From Paenibacillus sp. MZ04-78.2 (lineage in GTDB: Bacteria; Bacillota; Bacilli; Paenibacillales; NBRC-103111): 64,000 nt of DNA. The DNA is taken from NCBI RefSeq assembly GCF_024213375.1, contig NZ_JANAVJ010000005.1, positions 124,001-188,000 on the forward strand. Direction: 5' to 3'. The position numbers and the translations under genes were made by a program. Below are positions 17,135 through 25,590 of the stretch, piece after piece (within the stretch, counting starts at the first letter, position 1; the number at the start of each line of letters is the position of its first letter). Below the pieces are notes generated by a model that was not told the origin of the DNA, searched no databases, and saw nothing but the letters and a program-made list of their open reading frames with translations.

Positions 17135-18096
17135 GGATTAAGCTCCGGTCTCCAATCCCGAACGCCGTTGTCTTCGAGAATGTCGAGCGTAACGTCGGTA
17201 ATGTCCGGATCGCTGAGCAGCATCGCTTTCAAGCGGAACTTAATATCGTCGGCGTCCGCCAGCGTCAGGCCGACGCGAAGCTCTACATAGCCGTCGACGT
17301 GATACGTCCGGCCTTCCTGTAGGATGCGGAGTCGGTTAATGTCCCGAACATCCGGGTCGGCCAGCAGCAGACCCGCGACCCGGTCCTCCACAGCTTTCGG
17401 CGCCGCTACGCCGATCAGACCTACCATATTGTCATAGCCGACCTTGAACGCTACACCGACCATGAGAAATCCGATCAGGATCGTGGCGATTCCGTCCAGC
17501 ATTTTGAAATCCGACAGCTGCGTGACGATGACCGCAATCAAGGCAAGAGCCGCGCCCAACGTCGCGACGATATCTTCATAGAAGACCAGCCGGGTAGGAG
17601 GGGCGGATCGACCGACATTCCGAAATGCGGCCGGGATGATCGCAAGTCCTTTGGCTTTCACTCGCGCTTCGCGGACAATTTCTTTCATTGCCTTCCACAG
17701 GATGGCGCCGTCGATCAGGATGGCGATCAGCAGGATGACAAAGTTCAGCCAGAAATTCGAAGCTTCCGCCGGGTGGGCCAGCAGACGAAAGCCTTCCAGA
17801 ATTGTTTCGTAAGCCATGAAGGAAACGACCATCACTGCGACCATACAGAACAGATTGATCACACGGCCGAAGCCGGTGGGAAACCGCCGGGTCGGCTGTT
17901 TTTCCGCGAGCACGCTTCCGGCAAAAACAAACCCCTGGTTGATCGCATCCGCTACCGAGTGCATGGCCGACGCGTACATGGCGCCGCTTCCGCTAAGCGC
18001 TGCGGCGATTCCCTTGGCAAACGCGACCGCCGTATTTCCGAGCGCCGCCATTAAGGAAGAAGTGTTTCCTTTTTTAAGTAAAGCCCATAACCCCAT
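17131..18096 (-). CDS. cation diffusion facilitator (CDF) family transporter
   Basis: 321 residues: six hydrophobic segments in the first 220 residues and a cytoplasmic C-terminal domain with the alternating pattern of CDF proteins (DPDVRDINRLRILQEG, YHVDGYVELRVGLTLADAD). The transport-site motif HSVADAINQ in the second segment (about 46-54) and YEDIVATLG in the fifth (about 169-177) supply the expected His/Asp ligands. Such proteins export divalent metal ions (Zn, Mn, Fe or Co) in exchange for protons. It belongs to the group with a shortened histidine loop, so the metal cannot be told. Confidence 0.88.
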   Translation of the reverse strand: MGLWALLKKGNTSSLMAALGNTAVAFAKGIAAALSGSGAMYASAMHSVADAINQGFVFAGSVLAEKQPTRRFPTGFGRVINLFCMVAVMVVSFMAYETILEGFRLLAHPAEASNFWLNFVILLIAILIDGAILWKAMKEIVREARVKAKGLAIIPAAFRNVGRSAPPTRLVFYEDIVATLGAALALIAVIVTQLSDFKMLDGIATILIGFLMVGVAFKVGYDNMVGLIGVAAPKAVEDRVAGLLLADPDVRDINRLRILQEGRTYHVDGYVELRVGLTLADADDIKFRLKAMLLSDPDITDVTLDILEDNGVRDWRPELNP

Positions 18097-18309
18097 CGTT
18101 TGCTCTCCTCGTCGTTTTCGAGTTTGATACGTTTATTTCCGGCTGCGGCTTAATCGTTCCTGGTGTGACCCGTTTGTTTCAGCAGCAGAAGCGTCATGAT
18201 GAACTCTCGCTTTATAAGTTCTTATGAACCTATATTAAGACCTTTTTCGTTGAATAACAAAGTCCATTTTGAAGCGTTCCCGGCGAAATAACGTCAGAAA
18301 TGAGAAAGA
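18097..18309. other. intergenic region between divergent genes
   Basis: About 210 bases without a gene between the CDF transporter and the DUF1836 gene. AT-rich at 18215-18260, where the divergent promoters probably lie, but no convincing hexamer pair was found. A paired hairpin follows at 18310-18357. Confidence 0.4.
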
Positions 18310-18357
18310 GAATGTCGTAGGAAGCTCAATCTTAGCGGGATGAGCTTTTTGACATTC
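18310..18357 (+). promoter_or_regulatory. two-tier hairpin in the leader of the DUF1836 gene
   Basis: Outer arms GAATGTC (18310-18316) and GACATTC (18351-18357); inner arms AAGCTCA (18322-18328) and TGAGCTT (18341-18347), followed inside by TTT. It ends about 60 bases before the start codon at 18416. It could be an upstream terminator or an attenuator. Confidence 0.45.
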
Positions 18358-18415
18358 TTACTACAAAGTCTTATGATTGGTTCAATTGAACTTGTTGTTA
18401 CAAAGGGGCTCGCTT

Positions 18416-19192
18416 ATGGAAACCTTTTATTTGACGCGAAAACAAATGGCCGGCTTGCTGATGTCTCTTGCAGGGAAGACGGATCGGACGCCGCTCGCTA
18501 CGCTGCAGGAGGCCTGGGCCAAATCGCACCGGTTCGACATGGAGCACGGAAAGACGCTGGGGGCGTTCGTATCCACCTCGCTGCCGCCGATCTTCGAGAA
18601 GCTGATCAAGATGAAAAGCACGGGCGAAGGCTTTTCGTTAACCGATATCGTTGCGCTCGGCAATCAGATCGAATACGCGCAGTATTCGGTCACTTCGGTA
18701 CAAAATTGGGTGAAGCGGGATTTCAAGTCGCTGATTCCTTCGCCGAGACTGGGGAAAAAATATTCGATCGACCAAACCGCCGTCCTGTTCATTATCGACG
18801 ATTTGAAGGCGACGCTCGATTTCGAGTCGATCCGCAAGCTGCTGATGCTTGTCTTCAACCACCCGGACGACGATGCTTACGATGTCGTTTCCCCGCTACG
18901 GCTGTACGCCGCGTACTCCTCGATCTTTGAAGAGCTGGACCAAAACAACGACCAAGTGCTGGACCTGTCCGGGCACGACAGCGGCCTGCGCAACCATGAC
19001 CATATGCTGGAGCATTTAATCAAGCAAAAGGCAGACGAATATGCCGGGGCGGTGGAGGGATTGAGCGACGGGCAGAAGAAGCTGCTGAGCCATACGATTT
19101 TTATCGCTATGGTGTCGGTGCAGACCTCGTATTTTCAATCTCTCGCTAAACGTTATTTGAACGCAACGCTGTTTTTGCAAGACTTGGTGTAA
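18416..19192 (+). CDS. DUF1836 domain-containing protein
   Basis: 258 residues. The N-terminal two thirds matches the DUF1836 family (Bacillus YkrK type): a FEKLIKMKSTGEGFSLTDIVALG helix pair, then a helix-turn-helix-like segment with NWVKRDFKSLIPSPRLGKKYS around 100-125 that resembles MerR-type wing recognition. A role as DNA-binding regulator is therefore likely but not shown. Start at ATG 18416 is fixed by AAAGGGG about 7 bases upstream. A two-tier hairpin sits in its leader. Confidence 0.78.
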   Translation: METFYLTRKQMAGLLMSLAGKTDRTPLATLQEAWAKSHRFDMEHGKTLGAFVSTSLPPIFEKLIKMKSTGEGFSLTDIVALGNQIEYAQYSVTSVQNWVKRDFKSLIPSPRLGKKYSIDQTAVLFIIDDLKATLDFESIRKLLMLVFNHPDDDAYDVVSPLRLYAAYSSIFEELDQNNDQVLDLSGHDSGLRNHDHMLEHLIKQKADEYAGAVEGLSDGQKKLLSHTIFIAMVSVQTSYFQSLAKRYLNATLFLQDLV

Positions 19193-19351
19193 TTCGGCAA
19201 GCTCGAAATATCCCAGCTAATCAAAATAGCTCCAGTGACGCCTGTGATGGAGTTCATGCAGTACACTTTGGCCTCGTGGTGAAGAGCTTGACGTCCCGGC
19301 TAGGCCGCGGAATTTGCATGTACGAAAAAATAAATGAAAAGGGATGACGCC

Positions 19352-19825
19352 ATGAAATCCGATTTTCGGGAAGTAAAATTGTCAGAATTAAGCGATATTC
19401 AAGTTGATTATTTTATTGGGCCGTCAAAGACCGTGAAATATTGCAATATTATAATGATAAAATACTCGGGCGAGTACGGCTTCGGCTCTCAGGGGAACAG
19501 CGATGCAGTATATATGAAAGCGATGGGCCAAGCGGCACTTGAAGCTTGGAGAGTGAACGCCATTATTCTGGACTGGTCCGATCTGAAGTACGAATGGGGA
19601 GATATGCTGGAGCTGGCGCTGGATATCGATACCGGCTGCTGCGGGCCGGCCCTGCCCATGGCGGTCATCGTAGGCCCGTCTTGCAAGGAGGCCGTCAGGA
19701 CGCTACTGCTTGGAATCCATAGCGATAAAGGGCTGGAAACGATCGAATGGGTGTTCAAGAATAAAGACGAGGCGATCGATTATATCGAAAAACAATTGCA
19801 GAAAGCCGATGCAACTGCAAGATGA
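19352..19825 (+). CDS. hypothetical protein, 157 aa
   Basis: A soluble protein with alternating beta/alpha character (AIILDWSDLKYEWGDMLELAL, ALPMAVIVGPSC, DEAIDYIEKQL) that is faintly reminiscent of STAS-type domains; I do not recognise the family. The start is placed at ATG 19352 after AAAAGGG; an in-frame ATG six codons earlier has no site. A small frame follows 19 bases downstream. Confidence 0.65.
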   Translation: MKSDFREVKLSELSDIQVDYFIGPSKTVKYCNIIMIKYSGEYGFGSQGNSDAVYMKAMGQAALEAWRVNAIILDWSDLKYEWGDMLELALDIDTGCCGPALPMAVIVGPSCKEAVRTLLLGIHSDKGLETIEWVFKNKDEAIDYIEKQLQKADATAR

Positions 19826-19843
19826 GACACCGGATAAGCAGAA

Positions 19844-20014
19844 ATGAAGCGTCTGGCAAGGAAGAAAATTAACTTGAACAAGCAGCAATATGTGATGTTC
19901 ACGGCGATAGCCTATCAAGCCGCCCTATTCGGAGAAGAAATCTATAGGACGAATACCTATATGGCAACGGTTAAAGAAGGGTATTTTTTCACGACCAAGG
20001 CCGTAAATGAATGA
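19844..20014 (+). CDS. possible small basic protein, 56 aa
   Basis: Open frame MKRLARKKINLNKQQ... ending at a TGA at 20012-20014 that overlaps the next terminator. The composition (basic N-terminus, tyrosine-rich middle) looks protein-like, but the ribosome binding site is poor. It may be translationally coupled to the gene just upstream, 19 bases away. No family recognised. Confidence 0.4.
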   Translation: MKRLARKKINLNKQQYVMFTAIAYQAALFGEEIYRTNTYMATVKEGYFFTTKAVNE

Positions 20015-20036
20015 AAAGCCCCGGAAAGGGGCTTTT
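20014..20036 (+). terminator. intrinsic terminator
   Basis: AAAAGCCCC (20014-20022) pairs with GGGGCTTTT (20028-20036), loop GGAAA. The symmetric A and T tails suit both directions. Confidence 0.85.
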
Positions 20037-20061
20037 GTATGCTTCATGCGACAGATGGGGA

Positions 20062-20838
20062 TTAATAGTTTAGCACATTCTTGGACCATTCGGCGTATCC
20101 TTTGGAGGATTTCTCTCTTGCGCTTTTGGCGGAATCGTTGGCTTTTCCATTGTTATTTAAATATTCGTTATAATCGTTTGCTTTTTTGTCCCGAATGTAT
20201 TTATCGAGATATTCCAATGCAAGCTGATAATGCCGGGCGCTCTCTTTATAATCGGTGAGGATAGACCTAATCTGGTTCGAATCGATGCCATGCGTAACGA
20301 AATCGTCATAGACACTTTCCGTTGTTTCCTTACTTAGATTTGTTAGCGTTTCATTGGCTTTGTAGTAGCTTGTCTTGGCATTGGTAATTAAGGAGGAGGC
20401 CTCCGCTTTCCCTGCATTCATGGCATCGGCAGTCAACCGGATGATTGTGCGGGCGGAATCCAACGATTCGCCGAGTGTCTGCAATTTCAAGTAAAGCTCG
20501 GCTGTAGCAGCATATTTCTGAAGCTTCTTTACATCGTTTTGCTGCTTCGTGATCTCGGATTTGTCCGCTGCTGCAGGAGGCTCGGGGAGCTTGACATCCA
20601 CCTGATAAGCGTCGCCGTCCCATGTCACGGAAGCCCCAAGCTGCCGCAGCAAAGAAATCGGCACGAGCGTGTTGCCGTCATAGATCATGGCAGGCACTTC
20701 GCCCGCTTCGAGCGGCTTCCCGTTCGACGTTACTTTCACGATCGGATTTCCTTTGTAATCCCCGTTCAATCCGGAGGCGTTTACGACTCCGGCCATCAGA
20801 ATCAGGGTGGCGGACAAGACCGCAATCTTCTTCTTCAT
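20062..20838 (-). CDS. secreted protein with a copper amine oxidase N-terminal-type domain
   Basis: 258 residues. A signal peptide spans about 1-22 (MKKKIAVLSATLILMAGVVNA). Residues 30-85 (GKPLEAGEVPAMIYDGNTLVPISLLRQLGASVTWD) are one copper amine oxidase N-terminal-like (stalk) domain, a wall-associated module common in Paenibacillus secreted proteins and not itself an oxidase. The rest is a long charged helical region, possibly coiled coil. Start placed at the ATG ending at 20838 because GAGAGGG lies just upstream on the minus strand. Confidence 0.8.
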   Translation of the reverse strand: MKKKIAVLSATLILMAGVVNASGLNGDYKGNPIVKVTSNGKPLEAGEVPAMIYDGNTLVPISLLRQLGASVTWDGDAYQVDVKLPEPPAAADKSEITKQQNDVKKLQKYAATAELYLKLQTLGESLDSARTIIRLTADAMNAGKAEASSLITNAKTSYYKANETLTNLSKETTESVYDDFVTHGIDSNQIRSILTDYKESARHYQLALEYLDKYIRDKKANDYNEYLNNNGKANDSAKSAREKSSKGYAEWSKNVLNY

Positions 20839-21047
20839 GGTTTTCCCTCTCTTATTCCCCATCGGCTGGGGGACTGGCTAATAACTGGATAACCATCCTA
20901 ATTATCTATATTTTCAGCGGGTTTGTTTAATGACGGGCTGCTAAGCGACGAGATAGAGCAGAGGCATTCTGCAAAAGTTGACATACATATAAACGCTAAT
21001 GTAATATGTCCATCATAAGGTAAACGAGATGAGGATGTGTTTGTGTT

Positions 21048-21800
21048 ATGCAGCTGTCTGAACAGTTTTGGAATGCATCGCTCGAAGCGTTGAAGCGGGG
21101 TTACGTCGAGGAGACGGACTGTTATATTTGCTTGCTCTGCGGCAAAACGGTGGAGAAGGGCATTATTTATCCGGACGAAGGCACGCTCTACGAGGCGGAA
21201 CGTTATACACGGGTTCATATTGAAAACACCCATGGCTCCGTGTTCGAATATTTGATCGCACTGGATAAAAAGCTGACCGGGCTGACCGACCATCAAAACA
21301 GTCTGCTTCGGCATTTTTACCAAGGGATGAGCGATGCGGACATTCAGAAGGGAATGGGCATCGGCAGCGCGTCCACCATCCGCAATCACCGCTTTGCTTT
21401 GAAGGAAAAAGAACGCCAGTCCAAGGTGTATTTGGCGATGATGGAGCTGCTGAAGGAAAAGGACAAGCATGCTCCGGCCTTTGTCGAGCCTCACAGAACC
21501 GCCAAAATGGTAGATGAGCGATACAACATAACAGCGGAAGAAATCGAAGAGATTTTGCAGAAATATTTTCCCAAGGGTACGGATGGGCCATTAAAGACGT
21601 TCCATCTACAGGAAAAGCATAAGCTTGTCATACTGAGAGAGATCGCTAAACGGTTCGAAAGCGGGCATGTCTACAGCGAGAAGGAAGTCAACGAATCTTT
21701 GAAGGCCGCATACGACGACTTCGTTACCATACGGCGTTATCTCATCGAATACGGTTTTTTAGACAGAAAACCGGACGGAAGCCAGTACTGGTTGAAGTAA
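21048..21800 (+). CDS. DUF2087 domain-containing probable transcription regulator
   Basis: 250 residues. The N-terminal 60 residues contain a CLLC zinc-type pair and histidines (HIENTH). A middle segment, LTDHQNSLLRHFYQGMSDADIQKGMGIGSASTIRNH (about 80-115), reads like a LuxR/sigma-4-type helix-turn-helix. The C-terminal 75 residues (LKTFHLQEKHKLVILREIAKRF to GFLDRKPDGSQYW) are a DUF2087 domain, itself a winged-helix-like fold. It probably binds DNA; target unknown. No clear Shine-Dalgarno site is seen just before the ATG. Confidence 0.8.
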   Translation: MQLSEQFWNASLEALKRGYVEETDCYICLLCGKTVEKGIIYPDEGTLYEAERYTRVHIENTHGSVFEYLIALDKKLTGLTDHQNSLLRHFYQGMSDADIQKGMGIGSASTIRNHRFALKEKERQSKVYLAMMELLKEKDKHAPAFVEPHRTAKMVDERYNITAEEIEEILQKYFPKGTDGPLKTFHLQEKHKLVILREIAKRFESGHVYSEKEVNESLKAAYDDFVTIRRYLIEYGFLDRKPDGSQYWLK

Positions 21801-21972
21801 CGGTTGGGAGAAAAAAGGAATTAGCCATGAATCGGCGAGCGGGGATACAATCGGGAAAAGCAAGTGCGCGAGCTGCACGGCTTTGGACATGTACCCCGAA
21901 CGACTTGTGGGTGCATACGCCGGCGCAAGTCAATAGCGCGTCCATTTAAAAAAGAAAAGAGGCATTAACGTT

Positions 21973-22491
21973 ATGGCTGAAAAAACAATCCTGCCGTTCG
22001 GCGACCCGGTTCTTCGCAAAAAGGCCAAGCCGGTGGAAGAGGTAAATTCAAGAATCATTAAGCTGCTTGACGATATGGTCGATACGCTATATGCCGTAGA
22101 GGGCAGGGCGGGACTTGCTGCGCCGCAGATTGGATTTTTGCGCAGGGTGGTTGTGATGGACTGCGGCGACGGACTCATTGAACTCATCAATCCGGTAATG
22201 CTGGAAATGTCCGGAGAGCAGATCGGGACGGAAGGCTGCCTGTCGCTTCCCGGGCATTCCGGTATCGTGAAGCGGGCCAATCAAGTCAAGATCAGCAGCT
22301 TGAACCGGCAAGGCGAGACGGTCGTTCTCGAAGCGGAAGGGTACCTTGCGCGCTGCATTCAACATGAAATGGACCATCTGGACGGGGTGCTTTACATCGA
22401 TAAGATTGAAGGGAATGCACTCATCCACGACGAGACGGGACGCAAGGTCAATGTGTTCGACATTATCCGTCTTTCTAAGCCTGAGCATTAA
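21973..22491 (+). CDS. def: peptide deformylase
   Basis: 172 residues. The three metal and active-site motifs are intact: GLAAPQIG (from about 47), EGCLSLPG with its Cys ligand (from about 87) and QHEMDHLDG with both His ligands and the catalytic Glu (from about 129). It removes the formyl group from new N-termini using Fe2+ or a similar ion. Firmicutes often carry two such genes; this one is alone, not next to fmt, so it may be the second copy. A bidirectional terminator follows. Confidence 0.95.
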   Translation: MAEKTILPFGDPVLRKKAKPVEEVNSRIIKLLDDMVDTLYAVEGRAGLAAPQIGFLRRVVVMDCGDGLIELINPVMLEMSGEQIGTEGCLSLPGHSGIVKRANQVKISSLNRQGETVVLEAEGYLARCIQHEMDHLDGVLYIDKIEGNALIHDETGRKVNVFDIIRLSKPEH

Positions 22492-22510
22492 TGAAGCAGA
22501 AACCCAAAAA

Positions 22511-22549
22511 GAAACAGCCCGGACTTGTGTTCAAGTACCGGGCTGTTTC
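22511..22549. terminator. bidirectional intrinsic terminator
   Basis: GAAACAGCCCGG (22511-22522) pairs perfectly with CCGGGCTGTTTC (22538-22549), between def and the convergent small gene. Confidence 0.85.
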
Positions 22550-22556
22550 GCGTGTA

Positions 22557-22772
22557 CTACCTTTTTATCATCTCGAAAAACTCGCACAACTCCCTGCGGT
22601 AATAAGCTACATCGCTGACCCCGGACTGAATCACGACCGTATCGTTATCGAAGCGGGTGATGATCCCGCCGGAACCGACCACATGGTCGTCTTGAAAAAC
22701 CCGGATCGATGCTTCGCGTTCCATCGCTTCCTGAAAATCCGCATCGTTTACCAATCTATGATTGCGCGCCAT
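22557..22772 (-). CDS. hypothetical protein, 71 aa
   Basis: A small soluble protein, mainly beta by pattern (IRVFQDDHVVGSGGIITRFDNDTVVIQSG), starting MARNHRLVNDADFQEAM. Such a motif suggests a small barrel, but I do not recognise the family. AAGGAGAAC is well placed before its ATG on the minus strand. Confidence 0.75.
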   Translation of the reverse strand: MARNHRLVNDADFQEAMEREASIRVFQDDHVVGSGGIITRFDNDTVVIQSGVSDVAYYRRELCEFFEMIKR

Positions 22773-22898
22773 CGTTGTTCTCCTTCGTCGTTAAGCTTTG
22801 TCCATTGTACCATATTTGCGAAGAATCATCAGAGTATGCAATGGTGAAGGAGTAAGGAGCGGCGAGCGGGAAATCATTCTCACCGCCGCCGGATTAGC

Positions 22899-23762
22899 TC
22901 AGTCCGATTGATCGGGGGTGCTTAAGCTGCGCTCCATCAACTGCTTCAGCTTCGATTCCGTCGAGGAATCGGGCGTAGGAGTATATATGCTGCACCGCAG
23001 GTCAGAACTCCCTTGTACCTGCAGCGAGGTAAGGTGAAACAGCATCTTGCCCGCTTTGGCATGCCTGAATTCGATTAACACCTCCGGCGCCGAGCTGACC
23101 TCGCTTTGCTCCCATAGCCGGTCGAAATCCGGGTGGACCTCCTTCATCTCCGCAAGAAAACGCTCGTACCATTCGTCCTCAACGTATTGCCCGTAATACG
23201 CCCGGAAAATAGCAAGAAAACCGCGGACAAAATGCTCCCAGTTGACGGCGAGACGTTGGAATTCTTTTTGTGTAAACAGCAGCCGGATTATATTCCGCTG
23301 TTCGACCGGGATATGTTGGAAATTGAGAAACACATGGGAAGCTGCTTCGTTCCAGCCGACAATATGGCAGCGGCGGTCAGAGATAATGGTCGGACAAAAG
23401 CGCAGCTCCTGCAAAATTCTTCTCAACGAAGGGCTGATCTCGGGCAGCTCTTCTATTAGCGTATGGGCACCCGATCCGGTTTCCAGAGCAAGCGAAAACA
23501 AATATTTCCGCTCGTCTACCGTTAATTGCAGGGCAGCGGCGACGCAGTCCAGGACCGATTTGGACACTTTGATATCCCGTCCTTGCTCAAGCCATGTGTA
23601 CCATGTGGGGCTGACCCCGGCAAGTTGGGCGACTTCCTCGCGTCTTAAGCCCGGGGTGCGTCTGCGGGTTCCCACTGGAAGTCCGACCGTTTGCGGAAGC
23701 ACTTTAGCCCGTTGTGCCTTCAAAAAAGCCGATAACGCCTGAAGCCTCGTTTGATGATTCAT
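22899..23762 (-). CDS. XRE-type regulator with MmyB-like ligand-binding domain
   Basis: 287 residues. An XRE helix-turn-helix occupies about 5-75, with the group signature RTPGLRREEVAQLAGVSPTWYTWLEQGRD. The rest is the MmyB-like ligand-binding domain (DRRCHIVGWNEAASHVFLNF, QHIPVEQRNIIRLLF, FRAYYGQYVEDEWY, HLTSLQVQGSSDLRCSIYTP). The solved member of this domain family held a fatty acid, as I recall. It faces a beta-ketoacyl-ACP synthase gene, so it may sense acyl chains and control that gene and itself. Start at the ATG ending at 23762, with AAAGGCGG upstream; the frame is open further but that part overlaps the divergent gene. Confidence 0.88.
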   Translation of the reverse strand: MNHQTRLQALSAFLKAQRAKVLPQTVGLPVGTRRRTPGLRREEVAQLAGVSPTWYTWLEQGRDIKVSKSVLDCVAAALQLTVDERKYLFSLALETGSGAHTLIEELPEISPSLRRILQELRFCPTIISDRRCHIVGWNEAASHVFLNFQHIPVEQRNIIRLLFTQKEFQRLAVNWEHFVRGFLAIFRAYYGQYVEDEWYERFLAEMKEVHPDFDRLWEQSEVSSAPEVLIEFRHAKAGKMLFHLTSLQVQGSSDLRCSIYTPTPDSSTESKLKQLMERSLSTPDQSD

Positions 23763-23797
23763 TTCGGTTCCGCCTTTTGGTTTCGTTAACATGGTAG

Positions 23798-23828
23798 TTA
23801 TTATACTATAATAAACTGCAACTTGTAA
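23798..23828. promoter_or_regulatory. divergent promoter dyad between the MmyB-like regulator and KAS II
   Basis: TTATTATA (23798-23805), C, TATAATAA (23807-23814) is a perfect inverted repeat that contains TATAAT on both strands. On the minus strand TATAAT (23805-23800) has TTACAA (23828-23823) as -35 with a 17-base spacer. A protein bound here would block both divergent genes. Confidence 0.55.
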
Positions 23829-23886
23829 TAGGATAAAAACTGTGACAACATAGGACTTAACCGATGAACGAGAGGGAGGAAATACG

Positions 23887-25125
23887 ATGGAACGAGTCGT
23901 GTTAACGGGGATGGGGGTTATCTCGCCGCTTGGAAATGAAGTGGAAACCTTTTGGAATCGTTTGTGCCGGGGGGAATCGGGGATAAGCCGGATCGATACG
24001 TTCGATACGTCCCGCTTTAAAACGAAAATTGCGGGGGTCGTCCGGGAATTTGACGTCGATGCCCGGTTCGGCCGCAAAGAAGTGCGGCGGATGGATCGGT
24101 TTTGTCAGTTTGCTTTGGCTGCTGCGGAACAGGCGTTGGAGGATTCAGGGTTAACGCTTGACGAAATCGATCGGGAACGACTTGGCGTATATGTAGGATC
24201 GGGCATCGGAGGCATTCAAACGCTGCTCGAACAGGACGGTATTCTCCGTAATCGGGGACCGGAACGGGTCAGTCCGACGCTGGTACCGATGATGATATCG
24301 AATATGGCCGCAGCGATGATCAGCATAAAATATGGAGCTCTGGGCCCAACGCTGTCTCCGGTAACGGCATGCTCCATAGGAAACACCGCCATCGGCGAAG
24401 CATTCCGTTTAATCCGGGCGGGCGGCGCGGACGCGATCATTGCCGGTGGTGCGGAAGCCGCCGTAACGCAAATATCGCTTGCCAGCTTCGGCAACGCGAC
24501 CGCTTTGTCCGGCCGAAACGACGAGCCTGCCAGAGCAAGCCGTCCGTTCGATGCGGGACGGGACGGGTTCGTCATGGCCGAGGGGGCGGGCATTGTGGTA
24601 CTTGAATCGCTCTCCCATGCACAGCGTCGGAACGCTCGAATCTACGCAGAAGTGATCGGTTACGGGGCCAGTTCCGATGCCTATCACATCGTCGCCACCC
24701 ATCCGGAGGGGATCGGGGCTTATCAGGCTATGAAATCGGCGCTTCGCGAAGCGGCTGTAAACCCCGAGGAAGTGGAGGTTATCAGCGCGCACGCGACGAG
24801 TACGGAACTGGGGGACAAGTCCGAAACGATGGCGATCAAGAAGCTGTTCGGCGAACATGCCTACCGGATTCCGGTCACCGCCAACAAGTCCATGACCGGC
24901 CACATGCTGGGAGCGGCCGGCGGGGTAGAAGCCATTGCTCTGGCCAAGAGCCTGGAGCAGGGAATCATTCCTCCCACGATCAATCTGGAACAGCCGGACC
25001 CGGATTGCGACTTGGACTATGTGCCGAATGAAGCGCGTCAAGCCAGCCTGAAGATCGGGATATCGAATTCCTTCGGATTCGGCGGGCACAATGCGGTCAT
25101 CGTGCTAAAAGCCTTTGCGGAATAA
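23887..25125 (+). CDS. fabF: beta-ketoacyl-[acyl-carrier-protein] synthase II
   Basis: 412 residues, full length for KAS II. The Cys-His-His active site is present: C162 in VTACSIG, H302 in SAHATSTE and H339 in MTGHMLGAAGG, with the C-terminal NSFGFGGHN loop. It condenses malonyl-ACP with acyl-ACP in fatty acid elongation. It stands alone, not in a fab operon, so it is probably an extra copy. Divergently placed from a MmyB-like regulator across a 124-base region with a palindromic promoter. Note S-I-G rather than the more usual A-T-G after the catalytic Cys. GAGGGAGG gives a strong start. Confidence 0.93.
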   Translation: MERVVLTGMGVISPLGNEVETFWNRLCRGESGISRIDTFDTSRFKTKIAGVVREFDVDARFGRKEVRRMDRFCQFALAAAEQALEDSGLTLDEIDRERLGVYVGSGIGGIQTLLEQDGILRNRGPERVSPTLVPMMISNMAAAMISIKYGALGPTLSPVTACSIGNTAIGEAFRLIRAGGADAIIAGGAEAAVTQISLASFGNATALSGRNDEPARASRPFDAGRDGFVMAEGAGIVVLESLSHAQRRNARIYAEVIGYGASSDAYHIVATHPEGIGAYQAMKSALREAAVNPEEVEVISAHATSTELGDKSETMAIKKLFGEHAYRIPVTANKSMTGHMLGAAGGVEAIALAKSLEQGIIPPTINLEQPDPDCDLDYVPNEARQASLKIGISNSFGFGGHNAVIVLKAFAE

Positions 25126-25214
25126 CTTAGTACAAGCATAAGCATAAAGGTCCGTTGCGGAACGAAGGGACAACCCCGGAGAACGCGCGGACTTTTGTAT
25201 TTAATCTTAGTTTT

Positions 25215-25511
25215 TTAGGAAGCTTCCGTAATTTTCTGATTACTAAGCTTGGCTTTAATCATTTTGATTCGCTGTTGGGCGTAAAACTCGCATGCCGCTT
25301 CACTCAGGCTGCTGAGAGGAACTTGTAGCTCGGTATGGTTGTCGATAATGATCATCGATCCGTTTTCGAAAAATTTAAAAGTAAGATCGGTCCAGAATGA
25401 CTCGGACGCATCCAAAATTTTTTCGATCTGTTGCTCCGTGAGCTGTTCTCCATTTTCGGCCATGACATTCTTGTAGTAGTCCCGTTCGATAAATCTAACA
25501 TTCGTCACCAT
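25215..25511 (-). CDS. hypothetical protein, 98 aa, candidate SOS-regulated gene
   Basis: A small charged protein (MVTNVRFIERDYYKN start; helical LTEQQIEKILDASESFW segment; C-terminal AKLSNQKITEAS) with no recognised domain and no membrane segment. The start is placed at the ATG ending at 25511 with GAGAGGAG about 11 bases upstream. Upstream lie a good promoter and two LexA-like boxes, which suggest induction by DNA damage. The function is unknown; small LexA-controlled genes in Bacillales are often division or repair modulators, but nothing in the sequence proves that here. Confidence 0.75.
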   Translation of the reverse strand: MVTNVRFIERDYYKNVMAENGEQLTEQQIEKILDASESFWTDLTFKFFENGSMIIIDNHTELQVPLSSLSEAACEFYAQQRIKMIKAKLSNQKITEAS

Positions 25512-25537
25512 CGTATCTACACTCCTCTCAGGAAATA

Positions 25538-25587
25538 GGAACATGCGTTCTTGAGCTCTATTATACCAAACATTTGTTCGTAGTCAA
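25538..25587 (-). promoter_or_regulatory. promoter with two LexA-like boxes
   Basis: On the minus strand TTGACT (25587-25582), 16-base spacer, TATAAT (25565-25560). Box 1 lies in the spacer: CGAACAAATGTTTG (25580-25567), 13 of 14 matches to the Bacillus consensus CGAACRNRYGTTYC. Box 2, GGAACATGCGTTCT (25538-25551), lies just after the -10 with 12 of 14 matches. Confidence 0.65.
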
Positions 25588-25590
25588 TAC

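Noticed and set aside
21827..21949. A 40-codon frame after the DUF2087 gene with AAAAAAGGA upstream
   Set aside because: The translation shows no pattern or family and overlaps the leader of def; not enough support.
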